A DNA stretch of 64,000 nucleotides from Rhyacichthys aspro (Eukaryota > Chordata > Actinopteri > Gobiiformes > Rhyacichthyidae): assembly GCA_036850595.1 (NCBI GenBank), contig CM072152.1, forward strand, positions 14,104,578 to 14,168,577. The letters are read 5' to 3'. Below the pieces are notes generated by a model that was given only the letters and a program-made list of their open reading frames with translations, did no database searches and was not told where the DNA came from. Made by a program: the position numbers and the translations under genes. Shown one piece after another: positions 13,103-26,000 of the stretch; the first letter of the stretch is position 1; each line of letters opens with the position of its first letter.

Positions 13103-13907
13103 GGAAATGCAAACCTGTAACTATGCAATGATCACAATCTAAGAGATTTCAGTGGAGATTTACTATCAGCCTTTGCCTATCAATCATCATATCACCAACG
13201 TGCCTGGGGATTTTTATTCATAAAGCACACGTGTCCGTTTCCATCCGTCAGTTGTCACTTTAAGATGTTTTTAGATCTACCTCGTGCTGTAGTGTTGATG
13301 GAAGCTTGTTTTACCCACTGACAGCCATTTAACCTTCAAATTACTTTTCCCAAATAGGTTTTCTTGGCTTTGGGGCCTGGAAACTTTTCTAAATGTGGAT
13401 TTTTTTTAAAGTTTCTTGTGCAGCAGCAGCACGACACAACAACAAAAGGAGATTTATGGCACATCATCGACTGGATCAAGTCAAGATGTCAGCCCCAAAT
13501 CGGAGAAACTAAAGCTGATTCTGAAGTATGACAGTCGGATGTGAGTGCAGGACGGACTCACACGAACACGTTCACACACACTCAGCCCAAAGGGGGCATA
13601 TTGAGAGGGTTTTTATCACATCTGCACAACACTGATGCATGGGTTTGACATTTTATATGGAACATATCAAGAGAAGTTGAGATTATTTTATTAGCACTGA
13701 TCTTTTAATATAGACTTAACCCTAACTTGGGCAGAAATATGAAAAACATTAAATATCAGTCCTTTAAGGTGGGTTTGGATGAAGCTTTGGAAAACCAGCA
13801 ACTTTAAATGCAGTCTATACCTTAGTTATCTACATTTGATCAGTGTATTTATAGATTTAGCTTAAATAAATGTCACCTTTAATCGCAATGTGTGATTGTA
13901 TCATAAA

Positions 13908-13908
13908 A

Positions 13909-13940
<32 letters not shown>

Positions 13941-13945
13941 AGAAG
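13908..13945. repeat. (GAA)n microsatellite
   Basis: About twelve AGA/GAA units with one G interruption. Confidence 0.95.
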
Positions 13946-15484
13946 CAAAATGTCAGGTCATGCATGTTTAAATAAAAAGGCTTAAGTCTTTGTCAAGTTT
14001 TCTTTCACAATATTTATTTTTAAAAATGAGTAAGCCGACAGTCCGTGTGTTCTGTGAATACGAAAACGTGTGCAGAACAGTAAAACACCTTTTTTATTAC
14101 ATCTCTAAAACAAAGCGGTGTATCAAAAGTCAAACAAAAGGAGATGTTTATCCTTTTACAGCAAACCTTTTGAAACAGTTTGTTCCTTTAAAGAAATACA
14201 GTATTTTTTTTTTTTTAGAAAGAGCTATAGAAATATACACTGACATCGCCGAAACAGCAGGCTACGATTTCTGATGCGGACAAAGTTACAACAGTTACTC
14301 GCACAAAAGATCGGTGAAGAGGGGGGTCATGTGTCAATGCGTCACATCTTCCGCAGGAGGGGCTTCACTCTGTCAATACTTCCCACAATTTCCTCTTTTC
14401 TGACTCAATCACACACTTCCTCAGCTCATTATTGACCTATTTCGACTCACATTTTCTTCCCCCTGAAAAACTGTACCCCTTCAGATGTTCTGCTCTGATT
14501 GCATTTCACTGGGAAAGGAAGCAGGAGAGAATAGGAAGGGGAAGTGTGAAAGTCGGACGGAGCAAAGAAGGAAGGAACTAGGGATCCTTGGATTAATGGA
14601 TGGATGGAATAGAAAAAAAGAGACCAGCTCAATAAGACAGATGACGGCCACAGACTGCACTTTCCCCACTGAAAATGAAATCTGAGAGAGGCACGTTAAG
14701 TTCAAATGTGACCCAAAGGCTGCTATCGTGAAAGCCTTCGTGTGCTGAAGAGAATCCATGAAGAAAGAAGATGCAGAAAACACACACGATAAGAGGACAC
14801 ATGGGGGATTTTCAAAGTGTCATGTGATGGACATCCGTCTTCTGTCCACAGATGGGGCAGGAAATCAAATGCAGCGGAGGAAGCACGTCTGTCTGTCACT
14901 CTGCGTTAGGCTCAGCATAATTACTGTGAAATGACTTAGAGGAGGGCAGCTGGAGGAGACAAACAGAGAGGTGTATTCAAGACTCGAGCCAGCAAGTCGC
15001 TATTTGTAGACTTCACGCTCCAGAGGTAAAGATGTAAAAATAAGCACTTCTCAAAAAAAACAAAAAAAAACAAAAAAACTGGGAATGTTTTTAAGGGATA
15101 GCCCAGGATTCAGAGACAATGGGGTTGAATGAGATACAAGTGGAAAGTCATAATCGTGAATAAAACTCGATTGTACACTGTAAAATTATATGTCAAAATA
15201 ATAATGCTATATTGGCTACAGTAAAATAAGCCCTGTTTATCAATGTAACTGTTCCTATATCAGTACTTCTTTACAGTGTCGTCGTCAACACCACTTAAAC
15301 TGAGTCCTAATTATGATCGAGACCAAAGTGACTAAGACAAGAGCTAAATGTTGCTCCGGCACATATAACTGTATCTGAAGCAGTTCTCAAATCTATCAGT
15401 CCAATCTCAGACTTAAAGGCGCTTGGTAAAGGAGGACATTGATAGGTTTCTTTTGAATTACAAAGAATTGTGATTGGTTTAGAC

Positions 15485-15865
15485 CAGGGATGGGCAACTG
15501 GCGGCCCGGGGGCGGCATACGGTCCGCGCACTCACTCGAAGTGGCCCTTAGATTAATGTTTGAAAAAGCATGTGAGTGGGTGTACAGGGAAAATGTTCAA
15601 ATCTTTGCAGTTTTATTTTCATGAGAGAAAAAAAGGAAATCAAAGTAAGTGGTTATTTTTTGTTTGCTTCAACCCTTTTGTATTCCTATTTATCAAAGAA
15701 AAGTACAACTATTATACATGCATTTGAGCAGGAAAGATGTAAAGTTACTGCACTGTATGTTGGTTCAGTGAACATATATATGGTTTTATCATATCTGGTT
15801 AAGTGTGCGCTCCTATGTGGCTGAAAAATAGTGGCTCCCTCCATCATTTAAGTTGCCCATCCCTG
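15485..15865. mobile_element. hAT-type MITE (381 bp)
   Basis: Perfect 15-bp inverted ends CAGGGATGGGCAACT, the common vertebrate hAT terminus, with a near-perfect 8-bp target duplication GTTTAGAC (15477-15484) versus GTTTAGAG (15866-15873). It has no coding capacity and lies downstream of slc6a11. Confidence 0.9.
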
Positions 15866-15873
15866 GTTTAGAG

Positions 15874-16899
15874 GAAGTTTTACATCCAATCCCAGTCACA
15901 ATACATACATAATAAATGGTCTTGGTCAGGCTTGATTTATAATCCTCTGTGTCCACGAACCAAGAAAAGGACTGAAAAATGTAATACAGCTCGAGATGAG
16001 GCTGAGAACTTCAAGAAATGATCTGATCTTGTTACAATACTTCTACTTTAGTATAAAACACTAACTATCGAGCATCAAGTACATCATAAAACCCCACTGA
16101 ACTATCCTCAATCCTGGACATCGTTTTATTTGCCTGTGCTCAGTCAGTATCACAGTACACTAACAGTGCAACGCCAGTATATCACAAGGCATGAAGATCA
16201 GCAAAGCCCTTGAAGGACTCCAAACACGATGACTAATCCAACCGCAGCGCGTCTCCTTACCCTGCCTAACAACTTACGCTAAGTTCAAGAAACATAAAGG
16301 TGGCTGAAGGCCTAAACGTTTCACAGCCGTCACAGAGACATGTTCACGTTGAGTGCGATTACAGTGGTATGTACACATCACTTTGACTTTTGTATCAGTG
16401 CCCTCTAGAGTACTAAGCTATAAACTGCTGAATGATCCAAACACATCTATTTAGACAGGTCCCCAAGATGCTCCATTTCTCATAGTGACATTTGGGTCCC
16501 TTCTTTAAGATAGAGGCACAGCACTTGCCCAGAAATGTACAGTGTAAGCCTTTTCCAACACGACACTGGTATCGCTCAAAAGGCACAGACACTAGTGCGA
16601 CCAGTACAACTCTTTAAACAAACAAATCATGTCACCAGACAGTTATATTAGTGGTTAGAAACAAAAGAAACAGCTCCTTAAGCCACGATGTTAACCGAAA
16701 ACCAATAAATGTGTTATCAAAACAGACTAAATAATTGGGATAAACTTTTCATCATATTTTACAAAACAAAACAAATCACACTTGACTGTTTCTGATTTCT
16801 TTCCTGTTTTGTGCAGTGGTAGATAATACGGTTGTGATTGGCTGTCATTTTTTTGCATGTTCGACCTATCACAAAGACGTCAGGCAGCTCCACGGTCAG
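15874..16899 (-). other. slc6a11 3' UTR and downstream flank
   Basis: Noncoding sequence after the stop codon, AT-rich, with one canonical AATAAA at 16125-16130 on the minus strand. No other gene seen. Confidence 0.45.
16125..16130 (-). terminator. Candidate poly(A) signal of slc6a11
   Basis: AATAAA on the minus strand (TTTATT on plus), the first I noticed downstream of the stop codon, about 770 bases away. Its use is not proven; further AATAAA hexamers occur beyond it, including one in the MITE at about 15.6 kb and one at 14.0 kb, so a longer 3' UTR is possible. Confidence 0.3.
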
Positions 16900-17043
16900 T
16901 TAGAAATGTGTCTCCTTCTCCGAGATAGTCGATATTTTCCCATCAGCCTTCATTTTCGCGTCGTTGGAGGCGTAAGGACTGAGGGCGGCCAGCTTTCCTC
17001 GCATCTTCAAGTCTGGGCTCGGAGTCGTCAGCTTCTTCATTCT
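16900..17043 (-). CDS. slc6a11: slc6a11 coding exon 14 (cytoplasmic C-tail, stop codon)
   Basis: 144 nt with TAA at 16900-16902; acceptor TTTGCAG. It encodes RMKKLTTPSPDLKMRGKLAA and a basic tail ending SEKETHF, the same last residues as mammalian GAT-3. A short hydrophobic C-terminal end (-THF) resembles a PDZ ligand; that role is an inference here. Confidence 0.96.
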   Translation of the reverse strand, partial: RMKKLTTPSPDLKMRGKLAALSPYASNDAKMKADGKISTISEKETHF

Positions 17044-20000
17044 CTGCAAAAACAGAAAGGTACAGACCATGACTTGGTTTGTGATAGTTCAGTGACATTA
17101 CATTACACAGTTAGATAAAGCGAGCCAATAGAAAATTTAGCACTGCGGTATTTCTGCGTCTAAACACTCTTCTGTAATCTGTACTTTTAACGCTTGTGTC
17201 AATATTATCAAGGAATTAAACTAATGAATGTGGTTTTGCAGGAAAGCCTGTGAATTTCTTATAATGTATTGTTATGTCATTGTCAACTTCACAGAAAACC
17301 TTAAAAAGCATAACACTCTTAAGATCTCAATAAAGTTATGCATACCCAAAAGTGTGCTTTACCTCGTGGGATAAAGTATGAATAAAAACACAACAGCAGA
17401 GATGTAAAATAATAACAAGGTTAACTTTAAGAAACAAGCAATGTGGCTTTTTTTTAATACCTTATAGATTTTTTTTGTTCAAATTGATATATAAAACCTT
17501 ATAAAACCCCAATAATCTTCTAAAGCTTTGACAAATACACTAACAGACAGACCACACACTGTTTTCTCTTTAGATGATTCTCCTTCAGGCAAAGATGGAG
17601 CTCATCCGACTGTGTCACAGAGCACAGAGGAACTCAGCAGAGACAGATCCCACTGCTCAGGCCTGTGTCCTTTGCAACATCATGACAACATGAAACCCTG
17701 ATGAAAGATGTTCCATGGAGATTATAAATCTTCTGATGTGTCCTGTTACCTCAGAAAAGGTGCCAGGGGTCTTCCAGATCATCCAGATAATGCCCAGGGG
17801 GATGCAGACCATGGAGGACATGGCCATGAACCAGCCGATGCCATAGCCCCAGTCGGGATAGGTGTAGACGTTATTGTACTTCAACGGTTTGTATTTAATC
17901 AGGAAGAACAGGAATATCCCCTGCAGCAGGCAAAATGACATTTGGTTTGAAAATGCTATTTGCAAAAGACAGGCTAAAGGTCGTACTTTCAATTCAGAGC
18001 CGTGATAAACAGAAACAGGAAACCATTAAGGCATTCACGTATTCACTCATTCATTTTGGGACATACTGTTATTCTAAATTTACCCGTATTCCACATAAAA
18101 CCTCAATATGAATACGTTGTTTGTTGTTCTACTGAAAGTTGGACTCACAGCACAGATCCCTGGGGTCAGAAACATCCAGCACCATTTGATGAAGAAGATG
18201 GGTTTGTAGCCAATCATGTCCTCAATATTCAGGTAGAATCTGTCACTTCCTGAAATGGAAAATATGTGTCACACAGAGTTGCATCAAAATAATGAAGTGA
18301 CTGATGTCTTCTGACAGTTTTTGACCATCTAATCAGAGCTGTGGACAGGATGTGGAAAACTCTATTAAGAGGGCTAAAAACAGACTGGCAGCAATGAAAT
18401 ATTTCCCAAATGTCTTCAACATATTTACATACTAAATCTTGAATCACAATTGTAATTTGAACTAAATCACAGGAATATATTCCATGTTATCTTTAGTTAA
18501 ACTGATAACATTGTGCGCAGTTTAACGTACAGTTTAAGGAACATTGTGCCATTTTAACATTTTCCTGAGTGCTAAAATACCATTATATTATCTGTGTAAT
18601 GTGTAATACAGTCTGAAAGATAGAATGTGCTTAAGCCTACTCTCCAGCAGAGGGCATACAAAAATATCAAATGGAATAGGTAACAGTGGTGTGTATTTTT
18701 CTTTTTTTTTCCCCTTATACATTTATTCAAATATCGTCATCATAAAGTGTAGTGAAAATAAATGATTTCTTTGACATTTAGACACAAACTTTGTTCTTAC
18801 CGTACACCCAGCCGATACATATCGACTCAAAGATGGCCACAAACAGCAAACACATCCCGCTGGCCGCATATGCATCAAACAACTGGAAGACGTACATCCC
18901 TCCCTGATTGAATCAAAACAGGTGACAGATATTGAATCATAGTTAACATTTCTACAGCACATTCTCCCTCTATCTCCTCAGAAGACAACCCATGTGTTTT
19001 TCTTACTCTCCCAGTGCTCGAGACATCATAAATAAAACTTCACATAAATCTGAGAGTGGGTTACATCACATCTCCAAAGCACGGGCAGCTACAGCTAAGA
19101 ATATCATAGGAATCCTTTAGTGCCTTGTCTGTAGGGCAGTGTTTTGAACAAGTGTGCCACTCTGACGGCAGGAAATCTTAAGAATGGTGATTTAATCCTG
19201 CACTCAGCTTCTGGTTGCATGACGGCTCTTTGGCAAATCACACAGGAAAGTAAAGGGCAAATAGTACTAAAGAGAAGGTTGATGATGAAGATGAGTATAG
19301 ACAATGACAAACAGTGGTGCAAACTATGTCACAAAAAGCTTTTAGTGCTTTGGATTTATAAGGAACATGATTTGTACAAACTGCAAGGTCAGTCAGTGAC
19401 AAATTCATCGGTAAGAGAAGAAAGAAAAGGGTACGTTTTGTGAATATTAAGTCTTAGTATTATAGAGTATTATTGAGCTAATACCTGCGTTCACTTAAGC
19501 TCATGATATGATGGCCGTGCAGAGAAAAGAAAGATGAAGATGATGATTATGATGGTATGCTACAGAAATAAAATAAAAAGGTTGATTTGTTAAATGATGC
19601 ACAGTATAAATAATGAATTTCATATCAGACTTCCCTCTGGTCTTACCTCTGTACACATGATGAGTCCTATGAAAAAGGAGACAATCGACATGCCAAGTAT
19701 GAGCACCTCCCTGCGGTAGCCCCTTCTGAAGGTCTCTGGATACATGTCCACCACGGCCGTCACCAAACTCTCCACACACACGAACTGAGGTCAAAATGAC
19801 AAGACTTCAACGAGAGAACCATCTCCAACTCAGACTTTTTAAAATTAATTGGTATATCTTTCATATTTTTGTTAGTCTCACCTGGCTGTCCAAGCCGAGG
19901 AAGATAAGCATCATAAAGAAGAGACAAGCCCAAAGTGGAGCCAGAGGCATCATGGTTACAGCCTTGGGGTATGCAATGAAGGCTAGACCAGGACCTACAA

Positions 20001-23000
20001 CAAAACAACATGTCAGTTTTCAACTAGTGGTAAGGTAAAGGTAGAAGTGTGTGGATGTTATTGAGGGTATACTAGGGTTTTTGAAAGAGTGCTTTTATAT
20101 TCCTATTTGAATCATTATGTAATGTTTGCTATTTTATTTATAATACAACAATCATGCAATATTTTTATAATAAATATTAAAAAAAAAATAAAAAAAAGTA
20201 AGACTCATAAAAGCCTAGGTTCAGCTGTTGTGTGCATTTTCACATTCTATAAGCCACTGTGATTTCAGAAGTGTCTGAAATAAAATGCTTGAAAGCAGCT
20301 GAGTTCCAGTGTTCAGCACTTACACTGGATGAAAAAAGTATAAAACATTCAGCACTGTCTTCATCACACTTCACTGGGAGACAAACATTTTAAGCCTCTC
20401 ATTCTGTCACATTCCCTAAATCATTTATCCTGGTTTAAATAAAAGATAAAATGGTCTAAGAGCTGAGGTGAAGAGGAATGTGGAGTTATATAACTCTGAA
20501 TGTTTACCAGTTTTTGAATTATATAATAATTATAGGCATAAAAACATCAGAGACACACATTTACACAGAAAACTAGCATAGCTACACACAACAAAATGAT
20601 CTGTTTGTCTGTTACCTGATTCTGCCACAGCCTCAATAGGAACATTTTGTTCATAGGCCATAAATCCCAGCACGGAGAAGATTGCAAAACCTGCAACAAA
20701 GCTAGTGCCGCTGTTCAGACAACACAGCATGATGCAGTCCCTGAGGACACACACAAAATCATACTGTCAGAGGAGTCAGTGGATCACTAAGCACAAACCA
20801 GGCAGACATTTGTCTGTCTAATATAATATTCCTTTGATTATTTTGGAATATCCCTCTGATGGTGCTTACCTGTAGCAGTTATTGTCATAGGCGTTGTAAC
20901 TTCCCAGAGCAGTGAGGCAGCCCAAGCAGATGGCATAAGAGAAGAAGATTTGGGTTCCAGCATCTACCCATACCTGTAAGGACCGTCGTATGGAAGTGCT
21001 ATGAGCTGTAGCAAATATATACATATACAAAATGTATATGTGTTTTAACCCACCTAACATGTTTAAGGCATGGTAATGTAACCAGCTAAGTCTAAAGCTG
21101 TAAAAATTGCACTTCAGTTTATCATGTGGTTAAAATACTCATTACTTCATCAAGGATCTAACATACAATATTCCTTTTGCTGCAGTAAGGTGAATGCCCT
21201 TCATTACAGAGGATATGCAAAAGAATAGACTGCAGATCTTTAAATAAAAGATTACTTTAGTATTGCAAGTGTCTAAACAAATCTTCCACCTTCAGCAGAG
21301 CCTGTGAGGGACTTTACACAATATGAGTCTGGCTGGCTGACTTCTGTATGTCTGTGGATATGGGCAGCTGCTGTGACCTGCCAGGACCTGGCCACTCCTC
21401 TTTTCCATTTTGTGCCTCTACCCATTCTCCACATTTTTCCTCTTGGGCAGTTGAGAAAAAGAAGAATCTGCCCATTTCACTCCAAAAAGTGACAGGGGGC
21501 CTCTCTGGTATGTGCATGGATGACTGTGGCTTCTCAATGATCAATGTATACTAGCAGCTCAAATACAGCACATACCATTGTGACCATAGACACTTATTAG
21601 TGTATTTTGTGTATTGATAGAATGAAAAATAGAATGAAAAATGAAAACTTTGTTGGGTTTGCATGTTCTGTTAGCCACAGCTGGCGTCTAACTGTGTTAG
21701 TGGCAATTAAACATACGTTATCAGTGACACTCTGAAGTGTTAACATTTGTTGGATTACTTTTGGTAAAATATCATGTCTTGTGCATTATTTCAAAGCCTC
21801 TGCAAACACTTGCAGCAGGTGCAGTTTGCGTATGGACAACTCCTATGGATAAGTGACTTGCCAGATGGTCTGTAACACAGGAGCATCTGGGAGGGCTTCC
21901 ATAGAAAGCTGTGGCAAAGAGCAGGGACTTAAAATGAAAACTTGGTCAGTGTTTGGATGAACCACCAGTCAGTTTTTTCCAATCAGAGCCACACACTGTT
22001 GTTGACTTTAGTAACAAACCACTGGGTCAAACCAGCAGTTGTCTGAGAGCAGACGCTTTGCCTGGAGCAGTACAAGGTGGATTTTGGATTTTGTGAACTC
22101 ACAAATCTCAGGAGACTCCAGCTGCTGTGCAAAGTAACCGTATGGCAGCCATTAATGAAAGATTTCTCATCTGGTAAGCTTCCTCAGAACCATCCTTTGG
22201 GGAGCGAGGGTGGCACAAGGTCAGAGTTAAGTATCTCTATTTTAAGATAAATCCAGTATAGATATATGAGTATGATACATTTCTTATGTGTCTTAAATCA
22301 CTACATAGCAGTCCTGTGTAAATAAGTCAGAGTATTTTGATTCATGGACTTCATGGGGCTTTACACATGTACAATTCTTAACTGAGACAGCATTAAAATG
22401 TTCCTTATGAAAGTAGTTGGTAGTGAAGTGCTGGACCACAGGACTCACAAGATTGCATGGGGTGCTGGCAAATTCAGACTTAATGCAGCATGGCTCTTTG
22501 AAAACTCTCTCACATCACCATTCAGTGACTAATCTCATTTCCCCACTGAGAAACAATTAACAAACGCACGGTCTTCACTCCCTCCTGGGAGTAACCACGG
22601 TAACTTCTGTGACCTCACAAACACAAGACTGTTCCTGAGGAAGAACAGGCCTTTCTCTCCTAATGTTCATTAATGTTCCCTTTAGTTCACCCTCTGCTGA
22701 TGGCAGTGCAGTGCAGGAGAAACTTAAAGGCCCAGGCTCCAAGAAAAAAACTTGTTGATGTTGTGCCTAATTTGGTCAGCTTGTGTTTGGTTATGTTGAG
22801 ACTGTGGCTCCAGGAAACTTTTCTACTGTGTGAAAGTAGGATGACATTGGCTGTAAGATAGTGTTCTTGAAATGCACATTCGTCTCTTTTGATGAAGTTT
22901 TCTTAGATATTTATGTGAAATGCAACAAGACATTGGTTTAATGTAATGTATTACTGCAACTTTTCAACTTCACAATCAACAATCACAGGATTTCTTCTAT

Positions 23001-26000
23001 GTTGGAAGTGTATCTGAGTGTCAAGATGTTACCTCTACACTATTTGTCTAACATACGCTTCAGGAACCATAGAGGCAAGCACATGGACCAAAGACACTGT
23101 ATGCTTCTCTATCAACATATACGTTATACATTTTTCAAGTGTCTGTACATTGGAATTACTGTGATTAGTGGCCTGAGTCAGAGTCCCAGTAGATAATTTT
23201 AGAACATGTTAATAATGAATAAATAAATACAATTATTTAACTGATCTAAAAACACAACATTACCTCATTATTCTACATTGTACAAAGCAATGTATTACAG
23301 TATATTATTTACTTTAAACACTGGGGTTTAATTCAATACTCCAATACTCCACTAATCCATCGTTGATCAATGATGGCCATATGGTGCAAATAAATACAGT
23401 GGTCTAGTAGTTGTAAAGAATAGTGCTGAGGAATAATGGAAACAGTGATGCACAGTGCATGGTGCAGTGTGAGAAGGAAAGAGAGCTACAGAATGAAAGT
23501 TATGGGACAGTAGAGAGGGGGGGGGGGGCTCCATACAGGCCGGCTGCAGAACAGAGGCCTGATTGTCCCAGAGGAAACTCATTTAACACTGGTGTCAGAA
23601 GTAATGTCTTCCTCTGCCAAACAGCAGCTTTATCACCTCCTTCTTTGTTTGTCTGCGTCAAGCCATGTTTTCTCACTGCTTTAGTGTCAGCCCATCACTG
23701 TTTATCTATTTTCTATTCATAGCTTTAAAATAAGTATATATTTTATATGCTTTGCTGCATGTACATGAATACCAGTACAAAAAAACGTGTTATTTACAGC
23801 TAACTCTAATAGAGAGGATATGGGAGAGAAGGACAATGACGTGGAGCAAATCAGTGAGTTAAACTGAACTGCTCCAGTTGAGCCACATGTGCCCTGTTCA
23901 TGTATTGTATTATCTTATATTATCAGTTAAATCGACTCCGGGGATGAGGGTATATCCCTCTATTTCTCCTCTTTTTACATTGAGGCACATAAATATCTAC
24001 ATTGTGGCACATAAATATCTATGTGATTGTGAAGTGAGTGTGGATCATGTCTTTTTAGAGGCACCTGAACTTCTCTGAGGGACAAACCTGTTCTTATTAT
24101 CACTTTCACAGAGTGTCAGCTCCATAGACAGATGTTGCCATGAAAGGTGTGAAAAGAGGAAGATTCTGAGCATGAGAAAGAAACCCAATCAGAGGGCCTT
24201 TAAGGCTGTTTTACAAGCATAATAAAATCTATCATCATCTAAAATGAAATCAAATTTCTATTTTTCCTGTCCATCAGACAATAAAAAATGTTGATGCATA
24301 TATGCAATCAACAAAAGGCTGAGCATGGCTTGTGTCATACACTGGTTTGCCTGTTGTTATTTACACTGCTCCATATAAACTAGTTCTTTAAGTAGTTCTT
24401 TATGAAACCTCATTTTCCTGGACATACATGATGTAGCTTAATATTTCCAGTGAAACACTCTTGTTAAATCATATTATTATCCACTGTATTTTTGTATTTG
24501 TTCAAATTCCACAATCTTTTCTCTTTCTCATCTCTTTTCATTCATGTTGTCATGACACCCAACCACTGACATCATATGCTGCGCTGTTGCCTAGCAACCT
24601 ACTCTGTCTGCATCTTCCAGACAAGGTCAAGGATTCTCGGTGAGTGTGTCAGCCTGTCCTTATGAGTTATATGTTAATGCTGCACCTCTATTAGCTTTGG
24701 AACATGACAGCCTCATAACGCTGTGTACCTGACCCCTGAACCCTGACCCCTGAACCCTGACCAGTCCAGCACCTGCACTACTCTTGGCATAACTGTCAGT
24801 GAGTTATAAGATGAGCATACATTTAAATAGTTTCTAAAAGAATTACAATAGAAATAATAATAAGTAAATACAATAAAAGCCACATGTCACACTGTCAGCA
24901 ACACCATCTGTGTTCTTACAGCTCTAGATGAACTTATAATCAGTTTTATTATTCTTTTACATATACTCATAACATTCCCATGAAACTTTGTTGCACTAAG
25001 AAGTGTCATCTGCTACAGCTGTGTTGAGTGGGTGAAAAGTTTAAGGAGGTCAAAGAGGAAGGCACCTGCTATGATCAGGCCTGAGAATGTGTTTTATGTT
25101 TTCACAAATGTGATGATCTGTTATGACAGCAAGACATGTCTTAATTAAAGTAAACTTTGCAGACAACACAGTCCTTTGTTCTCAAAGGATAAGATGACAC
25201 CTGCATATGATATTATTGTTTCAGGACATATATAGAAAGGTTTTTAGATGTATATATTTAATTTGTGTATGGATGTGTCATTTGTCCTTGAAGTCATTTT
25301 TATCACTGTAGCCCTCAATTCTTAACAACAGAAGCACAAGTGGATTTCTTTGTCTCAGTTTTAAGTTTAAAGCCTTGTCTGAACATTCAGTGTTTGCAAA
25401 GGCGTATGGGTTAAGGGCCACTGTCCTACCTGAGGGTCTGAAAGTCGTGAAATGTCTGGGTAGAGGTAGAACTTGATGCCGTCGTACGCTCCAGGCAGAG
25501 TCACTCCTCGGACGAGCAGAACCAACAGCATCACGTATGGGAAAGTTGCTGTCACATACACCACCTGCAGATTGTAAACATGCTCAATTATTTATTTAGT
25601 TACTCTCTAAGTAGAAAGTTGCATAACCACTGTCTTTGTTTTTGTGTGACTTTTTGTCTTTCAACACCTGAATAAACATTACATTATTCCTATAAACCAG
25701 TACTTTCTTATGTTCAAGGAAAATATTTGGCAGATATTTATAGCACAAAACAAATACAGGGATAAAATTATCTGAAGTATTTAAAAAACTAAAAACTAAA
25801 CTAAAAGACTAAACCTTCATTGTCTAAATGTCTCGCTGTCCCAGGCATCACTTTATTATCTTCTCTATACATTTATAAGGATTTGTGGTTTCTGGAATGA
25901 AAGTTTTTCCAAGACTGCAGCCTCTATACCTGTCAACATTCTCTTATTTTCTACAGTATAAATAGTTAGCTCATTTTTTGGGACTTAATATTTACTTAAC

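Larger units (their letters stand above)
11879..15484. other. Gene-free stretch downstream of slc6a11
   Basis: No exon recognised. It contains a 21-bp A run (13082-13102), a (GAA)n microsatellite (13908-13945), A-rich CAAAA tracts near 15053-15078 and a CTCF-like motif at 12547-12561. Part may be distal slc6a11 3' UTR if an AATAAA (minus) at about 14.0 kb is used. Confidence 0.5.
20974..25429 (-). other. Largest slc6a11 intron (4.5 kb, between exons 6 and 7)
   Basis: Noncoding. It holds a 22-bp tandem duplication (23977-24020), a 14-bp minisatellite (24728-24762), a 12-G run (23517-23528) and an RFX X-box at 24586-24598. No nested gene seen on either strand. Confidence 0.6.

Noticed and set aside
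1..16000. A further gene such as slc6a1 in the left third
   Set aside because: Expected from human synteny, but no transporter exon motif could be read on either strand; it may lie farther left.
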